Below are positions 34,285-43,328 of a stretch of DNA of 64,000 bases, piece after piece. Within the stretch, counting starts at the first letter, position 1; each line of letters begins with the position of its first letter. This stretch comes from Marinobacter lutaoensis (GTDB lineage: Bacteria; Pseudomonadota; Gammaproteobacteria; Pseudomonadales; Oleiphilaceae). The notes below the pieces were generated by a model. It worked only from the letters and a program-made list of their open reading frames with translations, had not been told where the DNA came from and made no database searches. The position numbers and the translations under genes were made by a program. The stretch lies in assembly GCF_001981305.1 (NCBI RefSeq), contig NZ_MSCW01000001.1:124001-188000 (forward strand), read 5' to 3'.

Positions 34285-35169
34285 ATGCGGATGAGATTCA
34301 TGTCCACCCTGCCAGCGGTATTGCTGGCGGTGATTGCGGTGGTGCTGGCGGTGACCGGTCTGGTCCGCTACAACCAGGAGCAGGCCCGGGTGGCGGAGCC
34401 GGCCGCCGGCCGGGCGAGCCCGCCGGACGAGCCCCCCGCGCCCCGGTACACCTACCTGTTCGCCACCAAGGACCTTGCGCCGGGCACGGAGCTGACGCCG
34501 GACCTGTTCACCCGGATCGAGACGCCGGTTCAGCTGCCCGGTGCCCTGACTGAGGCGGATGTGCCGTTTGGCCAAACGCTGGCTGCGGCGGTCAAGGCCG
34601 GCCGGCCACTGACCGAGGATGCCATGGTCGATGCTACGCCTCTGCAACAGGTGGTGGCGGAGGGCATGCGGGCCATGGCCTTCGAGCTGGACCCGCTGAC
34701 CAGTGTCGGGGGGCTGCTGCGGCCCGGCGACCGGGTGGACATCATGGCCACCTTCCGTGGCGACTCCCGGGATATTGCCGTCAGTTCTCCGTTGCTAGAG
34801 CAGGTGCAGGTTCTGGCCATTCGGGGGGCGATCGAGCCGGACGCCGCGGCCGAGGAGGATGATCGCCGCCGCAACGCCACCATGGTGCTGGCCATTCCTG
34901 AAGCCCAGGTCGGTCGGGTGGCCCTGGCCGCTGCGGAGGCTCGGCTTCAGTTCGTGGCTTCCAGCCCGGATGCTGGCACCCCGGAGGCGGTCGCCGGAAC
35001 ACCGTCCGGGCGGCCTCCGGTCTTCCTGGCCGACATCCGGCCGCTGTCGCCCGACGCTCGGGCCCGCAAAAAAAAGGAAGCCGCCGCTCCGTCAGCCGAG
35101 GAAGAAAAGCCCGGGCTGAAGGTGCAGGTGTTTGAAGGGTCAGACGCAAGGACCGTGTATGTGCGCTAA
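34285..35169 (+). CDS. cpaB: Flp pilus assembly protein CpaB/RcpC
   Basis: 294 residues from ATG 34285, preceded by GGAAGG at 6 bases; a frame from 34252 is rejected. A membrane helix is at about 7-28. A SAF domain (about 50-115, YLFATKDLAPGTELTPDLF) and an RcpC domain (MRAMAFELDPLTSVGGLLRPGDRVDIMATF) follow, and the end is a Lys/Pro-rich tail. It helps stabilise the secretin in the periplasm. Its 3' end overlaps the start of the secretin gene. Confidence 0.9.
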   Translation: MRMRFMSTLPAVLLAVIAVVLAVTGLVRYNQEQARVAEPAAGRASPPDEPPAPRYTYLFATKDLAPGTELTPDLFTRIETPVQLPGALTEADVPFGQTLAAAVKAGRPLTEDAMVDATPLQQVVAEGMRAMAFELDPLTSVGGLLRPGDRVDIMATFRGDSRDIAVSSPLLEQVQVLAIRGAIEPDAAAEEDDRRRNATMVLAIPEAQVGRVALAAAEARLQFVASSPDAGTPEAVAGTPSGRPPVFLADIRPLSPDARARKKKEAAAPSAEEEKPGLKVQVFEGSDARTVYVR

Positions 35170-36343
35170 CACCGTGAAAGTCGCTCCCCGTTCCCTCGGC
35201 CCGCTGATACTGGCCCTGGCGCTGCTGTTGGCGCAGCGCCCCGGCATCGCTGGCGAGGCGCCGGTTGCCCTCAGCCCGGGGCAGCAGCATGTGCTGGTTT
35301 TTGCTCGTCAGCTGGAGAAGGTGGCCGTTTCCGATCCGGAGGTGGCATCGGTCCAGGTCAGTGGCGAGCAGGAAGTGCTGGTGACGGCCAAAGCGGCGGG
35401 ATCGGCGTCCGTGCGGGTCTGGCTGAAGGGCATCGGTACGCCACGCACCACGGACTACCTGGTCACCGCCACCGCTGGTCAGCGCCCGCCGGTACCGATG
35501 CAGGTGCAGACGGACATCCGCGTGGTGGAAGTCAACCGGCAGAAACTCAATTCCCTGGGCTTTTACTACGCCAAGCTGTTCAGCGGCGGGGACAACGGCG
35601 TGGGCATCGCGCCAGGCGGGGGCGCGTTCGTGCGGCCCGGGGGCGTGCCCTCCAGCCTGCAAGGCATCACCTCCGAAGGCTTCAACCTGTTCAGGTTTGG
35701 CGACAGCTCCCTCAGCATCATCAATGCCCTGGAATCCGGTGGCTTTGCCTACACCCTGGCCGAACCTTCCCTGGTCAGTCTCAGTGGCCAGAATGCAACC
35801 TTTCTATCGGGGGGTGAGTTCCCGATCCCCGTGGCCGGCAGCGACGGCGACATTGAAATCGAGTACAAGCAATTCGGCGTCAGCCTGTCGCTCACGCCGA
35901 CGGTGGTCGACGAGCGGCAAATTATTCTCAAGGTGGCGCCGGAGGTGAGCGACCTGGATTTCTCCTCGGGCGTGACTTCTGGCGGGGTGTCGGTGCCGGG
36001 CCTGCGCGTGCGCCGCACCGAGACCATGGTGTCCATGGCGCCGGGTGAAAGCTTCATTATCAGCGGCTTGGTCAGCCGTACCACCTTCAACAACAGTGAC
36101 CGTATTCCCGGCCTCGGCAACATCCCCGTGCTGGGCGCGCTGTTCCGTTCGGACCGGATTTCCGACGAGCAGCGGGAGCTGATCATGGTGGTGACCCCGC
36201 ATCTGGTCAGTGCCTTCAAAGAGCTGCCTGAAGAGGCCCGGAATTTCGGCAAAAAGTATGAGTACAGCAGCACCGAGTGGGGCGACATGGTGATCAATTC
36301 CAGGGACGGCACCGAGCCGCTCGAAAGCGGCCTGAGCTGGTAG
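35159..36343 (+). CDS. cpaC: Tad secretin CpaC/RcpA
   Basis: 394 residues from ATG 35159 (AAGGA upstream), overlapping the cpaB end by 11 bases. It has a signal peptide, then the pilus-secretin N-domain (HVLVFARQLEKVAVSDPEVASVQV). A BON-like part and the secretin core follow, with AEPSLVSLSGQNATFLSGGEFPIPV, RVRRTETMVSMAPGESFIISGLV and IPGLGNIPVLGALFRS. It forms the outer-membrane ring through which Flp pili exit. Confidence 0.93.
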   Translation: MCANTVKVAPRSLGPLILALALLLAQRPGIAGEAPVALSPGQQHVLVFARQLEKVAVSDPEVASVQVSGEQEVLVTAKAAGSASVRVWLKGIGTPRTTDYLVTATAGQRPPVPMQVQTDIRVVEVNRQKLNSLGFYYAKLFSGGDNGVGIAPGGGAFVRPGGVPSSLQGITSEGFNLFRFGDSSLSIINALESGGFAYTLAEPSLVSLSGQNATFLSGGEFPIPVAGSDGDIEIEYKQFGVSLSLTPTVVDERQIILKVAPEVSDLDFSSGVTSGGVSVPGLRVRRTETMVSMAPGESFIISGLVSRTTFNNSDRIPGLGNIPVLGALFRSDRISDEQRELIMVVTPHLVSAFKELPEEARNFGKKYEYSSTEWGDMVINSRDGTEPLESGLSW

Positions 36344-36356
36344 GGAGTCCGACGGC

Positions 36357-37532
36357 ATGAGTGAAACGCTGATTTGCATTGCCGAGGACGTGGGAATCCG
36401 GGTCTGGCTGGAACGGATACTCGACGATGAGTGGCTGCTGGAGTTCGTCTCCGCCTCGGATTTGTCCCGGGTCAGCCGCCTGGCCCGGGCCAGCAACGCC
36501 CGGGTGGCCATTGTCGCGATCGACGAGGACGATCCGGATAAATCCGCCAAACTGTTCTCCGCTCTGGAAAAGTCGAACCCGGGGCTGAATCTGGTAGCGG
36601 TGGCCCGGCACATCTCCCAGGAACTGCTGCTGGACATTATGCGGGCCGGCGCCCGTGACTGCCTGATTACCGCGGTGGACGCGGATCGGGCCAAGGACCG
36701 GCTACGGGCCTTGTCCCAGCCGGTGCCGGCAAGCCTCGAGCAGGCGTCGGCACGGAAATCCGGAAGCATCACCCTGGTGATGGGCGCGGCCTCAGTGGTG
36801 GATACCCGCTTCTTCAGCCAGAACCTGGCCTGCGAACTGAACCGGCAGCAGCCGGAGGCCAAGGTGCTCGCCATCGATACCATGGCCACCGACAGCCATG
36901 CCTTCTATTTCGACACGCTCAGCCGGCTGACGCTGAACGACCTGGTCAGGCGCACGGATTCCATCGATGAGTCGTTTGTCAACACCGCCCTGGAGGAATA
37001 CAACCCGGGGCTGCGTCTGTTGTCCGGCCGCGTGCTCACCGACACTCTGACCGGTGATGCATCCGCGGACCTGTTCATCGCCATTTCCCGGTTGGCGGAA
37101 CTGTTCGATCACCTGGTGATCCGGGTGGTGGAGCACCAGGCTGAAACCTGGCTGAAAATCCTCGGCTCCGATGTCAACCGGCTGTTCATCGTGGCCAACC
37201 CCATGGTGGAGCAGGTCCGGGCCACCGAGGCCATGCTGCAGGCCAGCCGTCAGTGGCTTGGTAACGGTTGTGAAACCCATGTGGTGATGGACGGCTATGA
37301 AAAGCGGGCCACCCTGTCGCTGGCGGAGGTGGAAAAAAGCTTGGCCAGAGAGGTCAGCCTGCGCCTGCCCATCGAGTGGCTGCACCGGCTGGACTCGATT
37401 AACGCCGGGGTGCCGCTGTCGGAGCTGCCCAGGCGTACCCTTTACCAAAAAAAACTGGCCGAATTCGTGAAGATGCAGTACGCCCGCAGGTCGGCCGCTA
37501 GCGGCGCCACGGGCTTCTTCAAACGGCGCTGA
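36357..37532 (+). CDS. tadZ: TadZ/CpaE-like localisation ATPase with degenerate P loop
   Basis: 391 residues. An N-terminal atypical receiver domain (about 1-125) is followed by a MinD/ParA-like domain. The position of the Walker A motif reads VMGAASVVDTRFFSQNLA, lacking the Gly-Lys-Thr/Ser core, although LAIDTMATDSHAFYF and VANPMVEQVRATEAML follow the TadZ pattern. TadZ positions the Tad machine at the pole. Loss of the P loop suggests it may not hydrolyse ATP. It starts 14 bases after cpaC. Confidence 0.85.
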   Translation: MSETLICIAEDVGIRVWLERILDDEWLLEFVSASDLSRVSRLARASNARVAIVAIDEDDPDKSAKLFSALEKSNPGLNLVAVARHISQELLLDIMRAGARDCLITAVDADRAKDRLRALSQPVPASLEQASARKSGSITLVMGAASVVDTRFFSQNLACELNRQQPEAKVLAIDTMATDSHAFYFDTLSRLTLNDLVRRTDSIDESFVNTALEEYNPGLRLLSGRVLTDTLTGDASADLFIAISRLAELFDHLVIRVVEHQAETWLKILGSDVNRLFIVANPMVEQVRATEAMLQASRQWLGNGCETHVVMDGYEKRATLSLAEVEKSLAREVSLRLPIEWLHRLDSINAGVPLSELPRRTLYQKKLAEFVKMQYARRSAASGATGFFKRR

Positions 37533-37549
37533 GTCGCGGGGGGTAACGG

Positions 37550-38743
37550 GTGGTTACGCGTGTCGATGAAGAATACCAGCAGCTGAAGAAACAGGTGCAC
37601 GCGCACCTGATCGACCGGCTGGACGAGGAAGGCATCGAGGTGGAACTGACCGAGCGCGGCCAGCTGGAAAATTTCGTTCGGGCCAACGTGACCCAGTACA
37701 TCGCCAGCCAGAGGATTCCCTTGGCCACCGCCGACCAGATCATGCTGGCGCGGGAAACGCTCGACGAAATCGTGGGTTATGGCCCGCTGGAGCCGCTGCT
37801 CGCGGACGACCAGATCAACGACATCCTGGTCAACGGCCCCACCAGCATCTTCGTGGAAGTGGCCGGCGTACTGCAAAAGGCACAGACCCGGTTCATCGAC
37901 GACGATCACGTCATGCGCATCGTGCGCCGGATACTGGCGCCCCTGGGGCGTCGCCTCGACGAGAGCAGCCCGATGGTGGACGCGCGGCTGCCGGACGGTT
38001 CTCGGGTCAACGCCATTATTCCGCCCATCGCCCTGGACGGGCCGTCGGTCTCCATCCGCAAATTTACCCAGAAACACCTGAGCGCGACCGACTTGGTGAA
38101 CCTGGGGTCCATGACCCGCGAATGCCTGGAACTGCTGATCGGCATCGTTGAGGAACGCCGGAACCTGCTGGTCAGTGGGGGTACCGGTACCGGCAAGACC
38201 ACCATCCTTAACATGCTGAGCCAGTTCATCCCGAAGGACGAGCGTATTGTCACCATCGAGGACTCGGCCGAACTTCAGCTCAACCATCCGCACATCGTGC
38301 GTCTGGAAACCCGCCCCGCCAATGCCGAGGGCACCGGACGGGTCAGCGCCCGCGACCTGGTGGTCAACGCCCTGAGGATGCGGCCGGACCGGGTGATCGT
38401 GGGCGAGGTCCGTTCCGGCGAGATCATTGAGCTGCTGCAGGCCATGAACACCGGCCATGAAGGGTCCATGAGCACCATCCACGCCAACTCCGCCAAGGAC
38501 GCGCTGATCCGTATCGAAACCCTGCTGGCGGTGAATGGTTACGACGCCAGCGAACGGGCCATCGGCCGACTGATCGGATCTTCCCTGGATGTGGTGGTGC
38601 AGCTGGCCCGCCTGCCCAATGGCCGGCGTCTGGTCAGCGAGGTGGTCGCCATGACGCCCACACAGGCCAACCCGTACCTGATGAAAACCCTGTATCGTGC
38701 CGCCGAGCTGGTGGACCCGGATGACACCGGAGGTCAGCCGTGA
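37550..38743 (+). CDS. cpaF: Tad pilus ATPase TadA/CpaF
   Basis: 397 residues from GTG 37550 with a purine-rich site upstream. The type II/IV secretion ATPase has an N-terminal helical domain ([18 protein letters not shown]) and Walker [10 protein letters not shown] near residue 208. Walker B-type EDSAELQL and the His box follow ([13 protein letters not shown]). It powers Flp pilus assembly and, in some systems, retraction. Its stop overlaps the GTG start of tadB. Confidence 0.95.
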   Translation: MVTRVDEEYQQLKKQVHAHLIDRLDEEGIEVELTERGQLENFVRANVTQYIASQRIPLATADQIMLARETLDEIVGYGPLEPLLADDQINDILVNGPTSIFVEVAGVLQKAQTRFIDDDHVMRIVRRILAPLGRRLDESSPMVDARLPDGSRVNAIIPPIALDGPSVSIRKFTQKHLSATDLVNLGSMTRECLELLIGIVEERRNLLVSGGTGTGKTTILNMLSQFIPKDERIVTIEDSAELQLNHPHIVRLETRPANAEGTGRVSARDLVVNALRMRPDRVIVGEVRSGEIIELLQAMNTGHEGSMSTIHANSAKDALIRIETLLAVNGYDASERAIGRLIGSSLDVVVQLARLPNGRRLVSEVVAMTPTQANPYLMKTLYRAAELVDPDDTGGQP

Positions 38744-39657
38744 ACGCGCAGCTGCTGTGGCTGTCCAGTCTCGGGGTGGGGCTGCTGGCGCTGTTGGTGC
38801 TGGGCGTGCAGGTGGTGGTGGGGCATCTCCGGCACACCGGTAACCTGAAAAAACAGGTCCTGCGCCGGCTCAACCCGCAGACCGTGGCGGACACCCGGAA
38901 GAAAGAAGGCATCGATCTGGGGCCGGTGGAGAACTTTCTGATCCGGGCGGGCATCCGAATGTCGCTCACGCGCCTGGTGCTGGTACTGACGGTGACGGCG
39001 GCGATCATCCTGGCCCTGGCGGTGTCGCGTGGCGTGCTTGAGGCGGTGGTGGCTCTGGTGTGTGCCGTGCTCATCTTGATGACGCTCTGGCGGATCAAAC
39101 ACGAACGCCTGCGCCGGCAAATCTTCGAGGAGCTGCCCGGGATCGTCGATGCCATGTTGCGATCCCTCGCCGCCGGCCGATCGGTGGAGCACAGCTTGGT
39201 GATTGCGTTTGGTGACGCCTCGCCGGTCTTCGATCCGCTGAATTTCCGGCTCCGGGGCGCTGTCCGGCAGGGGCGTGACTATACCCGGGTGTTGGACAGT
39301 TTCGCCGAGCTGTACCGCATCCCCCCGGTCACCCAGATCGCTATTGCCCTGAGGACTTCCGCGCACTTCGGCTCGTCGGTCCGGCCGGTGTTGCAGGAGG
39401 TGGCCAAGGCAATCCGTTCCCGCCAGGAACTGCGCCGGGAGTTCATGGCCGCGACCTCTGAAACCCGTTTCACCGCAGTGGTCTTCGCACTCCTGCCGCC
39501 GGGGCTGGCGGTCTACATCGTGCTGATGAACAAGGGGTTTGCCCAGGCGCTGCTCAGCACCGATACGGGCCATACCATGATGGCGGTGGCCGGCGTGCTG
39601 CAGGTACTCGGCTCCATCCTGATCTGGAACCTGATCCGGGGGGTGGGGCGTGGTTAA
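38740..39657 (+). CDS. tadB: Tad inner-membrane platform protein TadB
   Basis: 305 residues from GTG 38740 (overlap GTGA with cpaF). Membrane helices lie at about 5-25, 80-120 and 240-305, with a cytoplasmic T2SSF domain between (LPGIVDAMLRSLAAGRSVEHSL, LRTSAHFGSSVRPVLQEV). It works with TadC as the platform for the CpaF motor. Confidence 0.93.
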   Translation: MNAQLLWLSSLGVGLLALLVLGVQVVVGHLRHTGNLKKQVLRRLNPQTVADTRKKEGIDLGPVENFLIRAGIRMSLTRLVLVLTVTAAIILALAVSRGVLEAVVALVCAVLILMTLWRIKHERLRRQIFEELPGIVDAMLRSLAAGRSVEHSLVIAFGDASPVFDPLNFRLRGAVRQGRDYTRVLDSFAELYRIPPVTQIAIALRTSAHFGSSVRPVLQEVAKAIRSRQELRREFMAATSETRFTAVVFALLPPGLAVYIVLMNKGFAQALLSTDTGHTMMAVAGVLQVLGSILIWNLIRGVGRG

Positions 39658-40522
39658 TCTCTGGTTCGTGATGGCGATTGTCCTGGCGGCCGCGTCCGTG
39701 GTGTATGCCTGGCGGGTCGCGCCGGACCGCGCGCTCCGGGCCCGGGTCAACGCCCGGCTGCATCACCGTGAGTTCCGTGCGGACACCGAGGTGGACGACT
39801 CCCTGCTGGGGGCCTTCCTGTTCTGGCTGGTGGAGCGCCCGCTGATGGCTGGCGACTTCAAAGAGTTGGAAACCGCGTTGGATGCCACGGGCAAGACGCC
39901 GTTGCAGGCCCGCCGCTACTATGTCCTGGTCTGTTGGGTGCTGCCGCTGGTGGTGCTGTTGGCCACGGTGATCGCCTTCGATGTACTGGTCAGCGCCATT
40001 GCCTTCATGCTGGCGTTTTATCTCTCCCGGCGCAGCATTCGCAGTGCCGGCGCCTCCGCCGAGAAACAGCAGAACCGGGAAGCCATCGAATTGTGCCACA
40101 TGACCCGGATGCTGATGGAAGCCGGTCTCAGCCCGGAACGCTCCCTCAAGCTCATCTCCCACCAGGCCAGGGGGCTGATGCCCCTGCTGGTCCGCCGGAT
40201 CGACCGCTTCAATCGGGTCATGGAAAGCGGCGCCGACCGGAGCCGGGCCCTGGACGAACTGGGGCGCAACCGCAACCTGACGGTGCTGCGCAGCTACGCC
40301 ACCCTGATGAAACAGGCGGGCGCCCTGGGCTCTGGGGTTTCCGGTGGCCTGGAACAGATCATTGCCGAAGCCCATCACGAGGAACGCAGTAAGTTGAAGG
40401 AAGAAACCAACCGCGTGGGCGCCCGGATGACCATCATCATGATGGTGTTCATGTTGCCCGCTCTGTTCATCCTGATCGGTGGGCCCGCCGTGCTCTCCAT
40501 CATGGACGCATTGCAGAGGTAG
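39650..40522 (+). CDS. tadC: Tad inner-membrane platform protein TadC
   Basis: 290 residues from GTG 39650, overlapping tadB by 8 bases. The T2SSF domain is at about 145-275 (ELCHMTRMLMEAGLSPERSLKLI, YATLMKQAGALGSGVSGGLEQI), with helices at the N-terminus, in the middle and at the C-terminus. It is the partner of TadB. Confidence 0.93.
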   Translation: MVNLWFVMAIVLAAASVVYAWRVAPDRALRARVNARLHHREFRADTEVDDSLLGAFLFWLVERPLMAGDFKELETALDATGKTPLQARRYYVLVCWVLPLVVLLATVIAFDVLVSAIAFMLAFYLSRRSIRSAGASAEKQQNREAIELCHMTRMLMEAGLSPERSLKLISHQARGLMPLLVRRIDRFNRVMESGADRSRALDELGRNRNLTVLRSYATLMKQAGALGSGVSGGLEQIIAEAHHEERSKLKEETNRVGARMTIIMMVFMLPALFILIGGPAVLSIMDALQR

Positions 40523-40577
40523 GCCCCCCATGATCCGTACCGACCCGACGCCACCGAACATCCGCAAGGAGCCACTG

Positions 40578-41282
40578 ATGATCCACTCCCACGCTGCCCT
40601 GATGCCCGCCCTGGTGCTGCTTGCCGTCTCCGTGCTTTCCGGGTGCGCCACCCTGGCTCCGGACACCCGTGACGAGCTGGGGCCGCAGCAGGCCGGGGAC
40701 CGGCTACAGGTCCGTTGCGCCACCAACCTGACGCCCGAGCACCGGGTGGAGCTGGATGCCATTGACTCGATGATGGCCTCCTCCCACAACTACGCCGCCC
40801 TGGCCCGGTTGGAGGCACTGCCGTTCTCCACTCAGCAGCACTGGTTGCGCTGGGCCCAGTTGCTGGCGCAGGTGGATCAGTTGGATTACTCCCAGGACGT
40901 CTATCGTCAGATCGCCGAGGCGTGTGGCAGTGCCGAGGCCTACCACGGTCTGGGGGTGGTGTCCGTGAAAGCGGGCCGGATCGAAGCGGGGCTGGACGCC
41001 CTGTCGACCGCGAAGGCCCTGGAACCGGCCTCGGCCGACATCCGTAATGACTTTGGCGTGGTGCTGATGGAGGCCGGCTTCTATGGCCAGGCCGCGTTCG
41101 AGCTGCGTACGGCTTACGAGCTGTCCGGAGGCAAGGACAGCACCGGCCGGAGCATGGTGGCCGCGTACTATCTCCACGGTGGCGAGACGTCCGTTGCCCG
41201 GGTCCGGCGAGAACTGGGCCTGGACGACGAACTGGTGGCGGCCGGTATCGAATTCTCCAAACGCTTTGCGGGAGGTTCCTGA
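40578..41282 (+). CDS. tadD: TadD-like TPR lipoprotein
   Basis: 234 residues from ATG 40578, which has AAGGAG 6 bases upstream and gives a clean lipobox (VLSGC, Cys23). The earlier ATG 40530 lacks both. TPR-type repeats run from about 95 to 200 (AEAYHGLGVVSVKAGRIEAGLDAL, ADIRNDFGVVLMEAGFYGQAAFEL). TadD is the pilotin-like lipoprotein that helps the secretin assemble. Its stop overlaps the next start (TGATG). Confidence 0.88.
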   Translation: MIHSHAALMPALVLLAVSVLSGCATLAPDTRDELGPQQAGDRLQVRCATNLTPEHRVELDAIDSMMASSHNYAALARLEALPFSTQQHWLRWAQLLAQVDQLDYSQDVYRQIAEACGSAEAYHGLGVVSVKAGRIEAGLDALSTAKALEPASADIRNDFGVVLMEAGFYGQAAFELRTAYELSGGKDSTGRSMVAAYYLHGGETSVARVRRELGLDDELVAAGIEFSKRFAGGS

Positions 41283-41551
41283 TGATTCGTATCGTCTGTC
41301 TGACCGGCGCTCTGATGCTGGTCGCCCCCACGGTCCTGGCCGCCGATCCCGAACCCCTGCCGGGGCTGGTGGGTGTCAGCTTTGCCAAGGACGCGCGCGC
41401 GGTACCGCGCAAGGTTCTGGACCAGCAAGCGGCGAAACCGGCCCGGGGTGGGGAGCTGAGCGCCACCCTTTACGTGAAGACTCAGGAGCGGCTGGCGGAG
41501 TCCTTCCAGCAGCCGATCCCCGACAAGATGGTCGAGTCCACCCGTGACTGA
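41282..41551 (+). CDS. Small secreted protein of the Tad operon, unknown
   Basis: 89 residues, coupled to tadD by a TGATG overlap and overlapping the tadG start by 8 bases, so it is part of the operon. A signal peptide ends TVLA-AD at about residue 20. The mature part has about 69 residues and is positively charged in the middle (KDARAVPRKVLDQQAAKPAR). I recognise no family. A minor periplasmic assembly factor is the simplest guess. Confidence 0.7.
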   Translation: MIRIVCLTGALMLVAPTVLAADPEPLPGLVGVSFAKDARAVPRKVLDQQAAKPARGGELSATLYVKTQERLAESFQQPIPDKMVESTRD

Positions 41552-43328
41552 ACCGCGACGGCAACGCGGGGTCCTGGTCTTTCTCACCCCGTTTCTGTTG
41601 GTGGTGCTCGCGGTCATCGTGACCCTGGCCATGGACGCGGCCCGCATCTACGCGGTGCGCGGAGACATGCAGCGCGTGGTCAACGCCGCCGCCACCGCGG
41701 CTGCCGACGAGGCCCAGGCCTGCGGTGTCGGCGATCTCGGGCGGATGCGTGCCAGGGCACTGGCGGCTGCCCGGCGACTGGGGTTCGAGGGTGACGACAG
41801 TGAACTGGAGGTGATGGCCGGTGTTCTGTCGCCCAGTTCCGACAACCCCGATCAACTCCGGTTCACGGCCACGCCCCCGGCCCAGAGCAACGCCACGGTG
41901 GTTCGGTACAGCCGCCGGGAGCCGGTATCCTCGCTGTTGCCTACGTCGCTGGTCGCGCCCATCGAGCTGTCCGTCAACGCGGCGGCGCGCAAGGAACTGT
42001 ATGCCGCGCTCAGTGCCAACGCCTCCGCCGCCACCGTGCATGAAGGGCTGTTGGGCAACCTGCTCGGGGCGGTACTTGGGCAAAGCAACTACAGCCTGGA
42101 CCCGACCGATCTGGCCAGCCTGGAGTCGACCTTGCTCGGCGTTGGTGATCTTCTGGATGTGCTGGGGCTGGACGACGTCACCGACCTGCTGGATGAGCCG
42201 CTGATCGACGTGCTTGACGGCGTCGTTGACCTGCTGGGCGGGGTCACCACCCCACTCGGGGCACTGGTGAATGACCTGACCGGTGCCGCCGGCCTGTCCG
42301 GCCTGGATGCCTCCGCTGTACTCAGCATCGCCGGGGATCCCTCGGCCGCCAAGAATGCGGAGTTTCCGCTCTACGATTTCGTCATGAGTGTGGTGCTGAA
42401 CAGCGCCAGTGCGCTTGGGCAGGGTGCAGGCCTGCTCAGCCTGACGGTGGACCCGTCCCAGTCCCCGGCGCTGTCAACCCTGCTGGATAACCCACTGCTG
42501 GGTGACCTGGACATCACCCTGAACCTGAAGGTGGACAATCCAGCACCGGTGGTCATCGGGCCCGCCCGCCAGGCAGCCAGCGGCGACTGGATGACCGAGG
42601 TCTCGGCCACCGATGTCTCCCTGGAGGCGTTGGTGGACCTGCACCTGTCCGCTGGCTTTCTGGGCGACCTCATCAGCGCCCTGACCCTGACCCTGGTTCA
42701 GACGGAGATCCTCGACCACATTCGCGTGCCCCTGGTGGTGCAGGTCGGCGGTGGCCGGGCCCGGTTCATCGGCGCCCGCTGCGCCCGTGGCGACAGCAAC
42801 ACCGTTGACCTGGAAATTCTCGCCGAGCCTACCGTCGCCAACGTGGCAACCGGCACTCTCGACAGTGACGGCAGCGTGAGCCGGGAACCGATACACGCCA
42901 CTATCCTGAAACTTCGCCTGCTTACCCAGCCCCTTGTCAATCTCTGCGTCGACGCGGACCTGGGGCTGACCCTGCCGGTCGCCGGGAAATATCAGGAAGT
43001 GGTCGACTTCCCGCTGCACTGTCCGCAGGCAGCCTGTAGTGGCACCTTCACCGGCGGTGGTCCAACCTGGGTCGAGGGTCTGGATGTCCAGCTGGAAAAT
43101 CTTGCCCTGGACTGCGGACAGCCGAGCCTGTTGAGCGGTCTGAACGTGGTGGTCGATCTGCTGACGCCCTTGATCGAAACCCTGCTCAACCTTGTCACCA
43201 CCGTGGTTCTGCAAGGCATCGTATCGCCACTGCTCAGCATCCTGGGCGTGGACCTGGCAGGGCTGGAGGTGACCGTGGTCGGGGTTGACCAGCTTGGCAG
43301 CCAACTCATTGAAAATGTGCAACTATGA
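41544..43328 (+). CDS. tadG: TadG-like protein
   Basis: 594 residues from GTG 41544. The N-terminal TadE/TadG-type helix (GVLVFLTPFLLVVLAVIVTLAMDAARIYAVRGDMQRVVNA) is followed by AAATAAADEAQACG, the standard TadG start. The remaining about 530 residues are periplasmic and rich in Leu/Asp/Val repeats (LLDVLGLDDVTDLLDEPLIDVLDGVVDLLGG), with Cys residues in the last third. TadG proteins anchor the pilus assembly. The Leu/Asp-rich middle is unusual in style. The stop is coupled to the next ATG (ATGATG). Confidence 0.85.
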   Translation: MTEPRRQRGVLVFLTPFLLVVLAVIVTLAMDAARIYAVRGDMQRVVNAAATAAADEAQACGVGDLGRMRARALAAARRLGFEGDDSELEVMAGVLSPSSDNPDQLRFTATPPAQSNATVVRYSRREPVSSLLPTSLVAPIELSVNAAARKELYAALSANASAATVHEGLLGNLLGAVLGQSNYSLDPTDLASLESTLLGVGDLLDVLGLDDVTDLLDEPLIDVLDGVVDLLGGVTTPLGALVNDLTGAAGLSGLDASAVLSIAGDPSAAKNAEFPLYDFVMSVVLNSASALGQGAGLLSLTVDPSQSPALSTLLDNPLLGDLDITLNLKVDNPAPVVIGPARQAASGDWMTEVSATDVSLEALVDLHLSAGFLGDLISALTLTLVQTEILDHIRVPLVVQVGGGRARFIGARCARGDSNTVDLEILAEPTVANVATGTLDSDGSVSREPIHATILKLRLLTQPLVNLCVDADLGLTLPVAGKYQEVVDFPLHCPQAACSGTFTGGGPTWVEGLDVQLENLALDCGQPSLLSGLNVVVDLLTPLIETLLNLVTTVVLQGIVSPLLSILGVDLAGLEVTVVGVDQLGSQLIENVQL

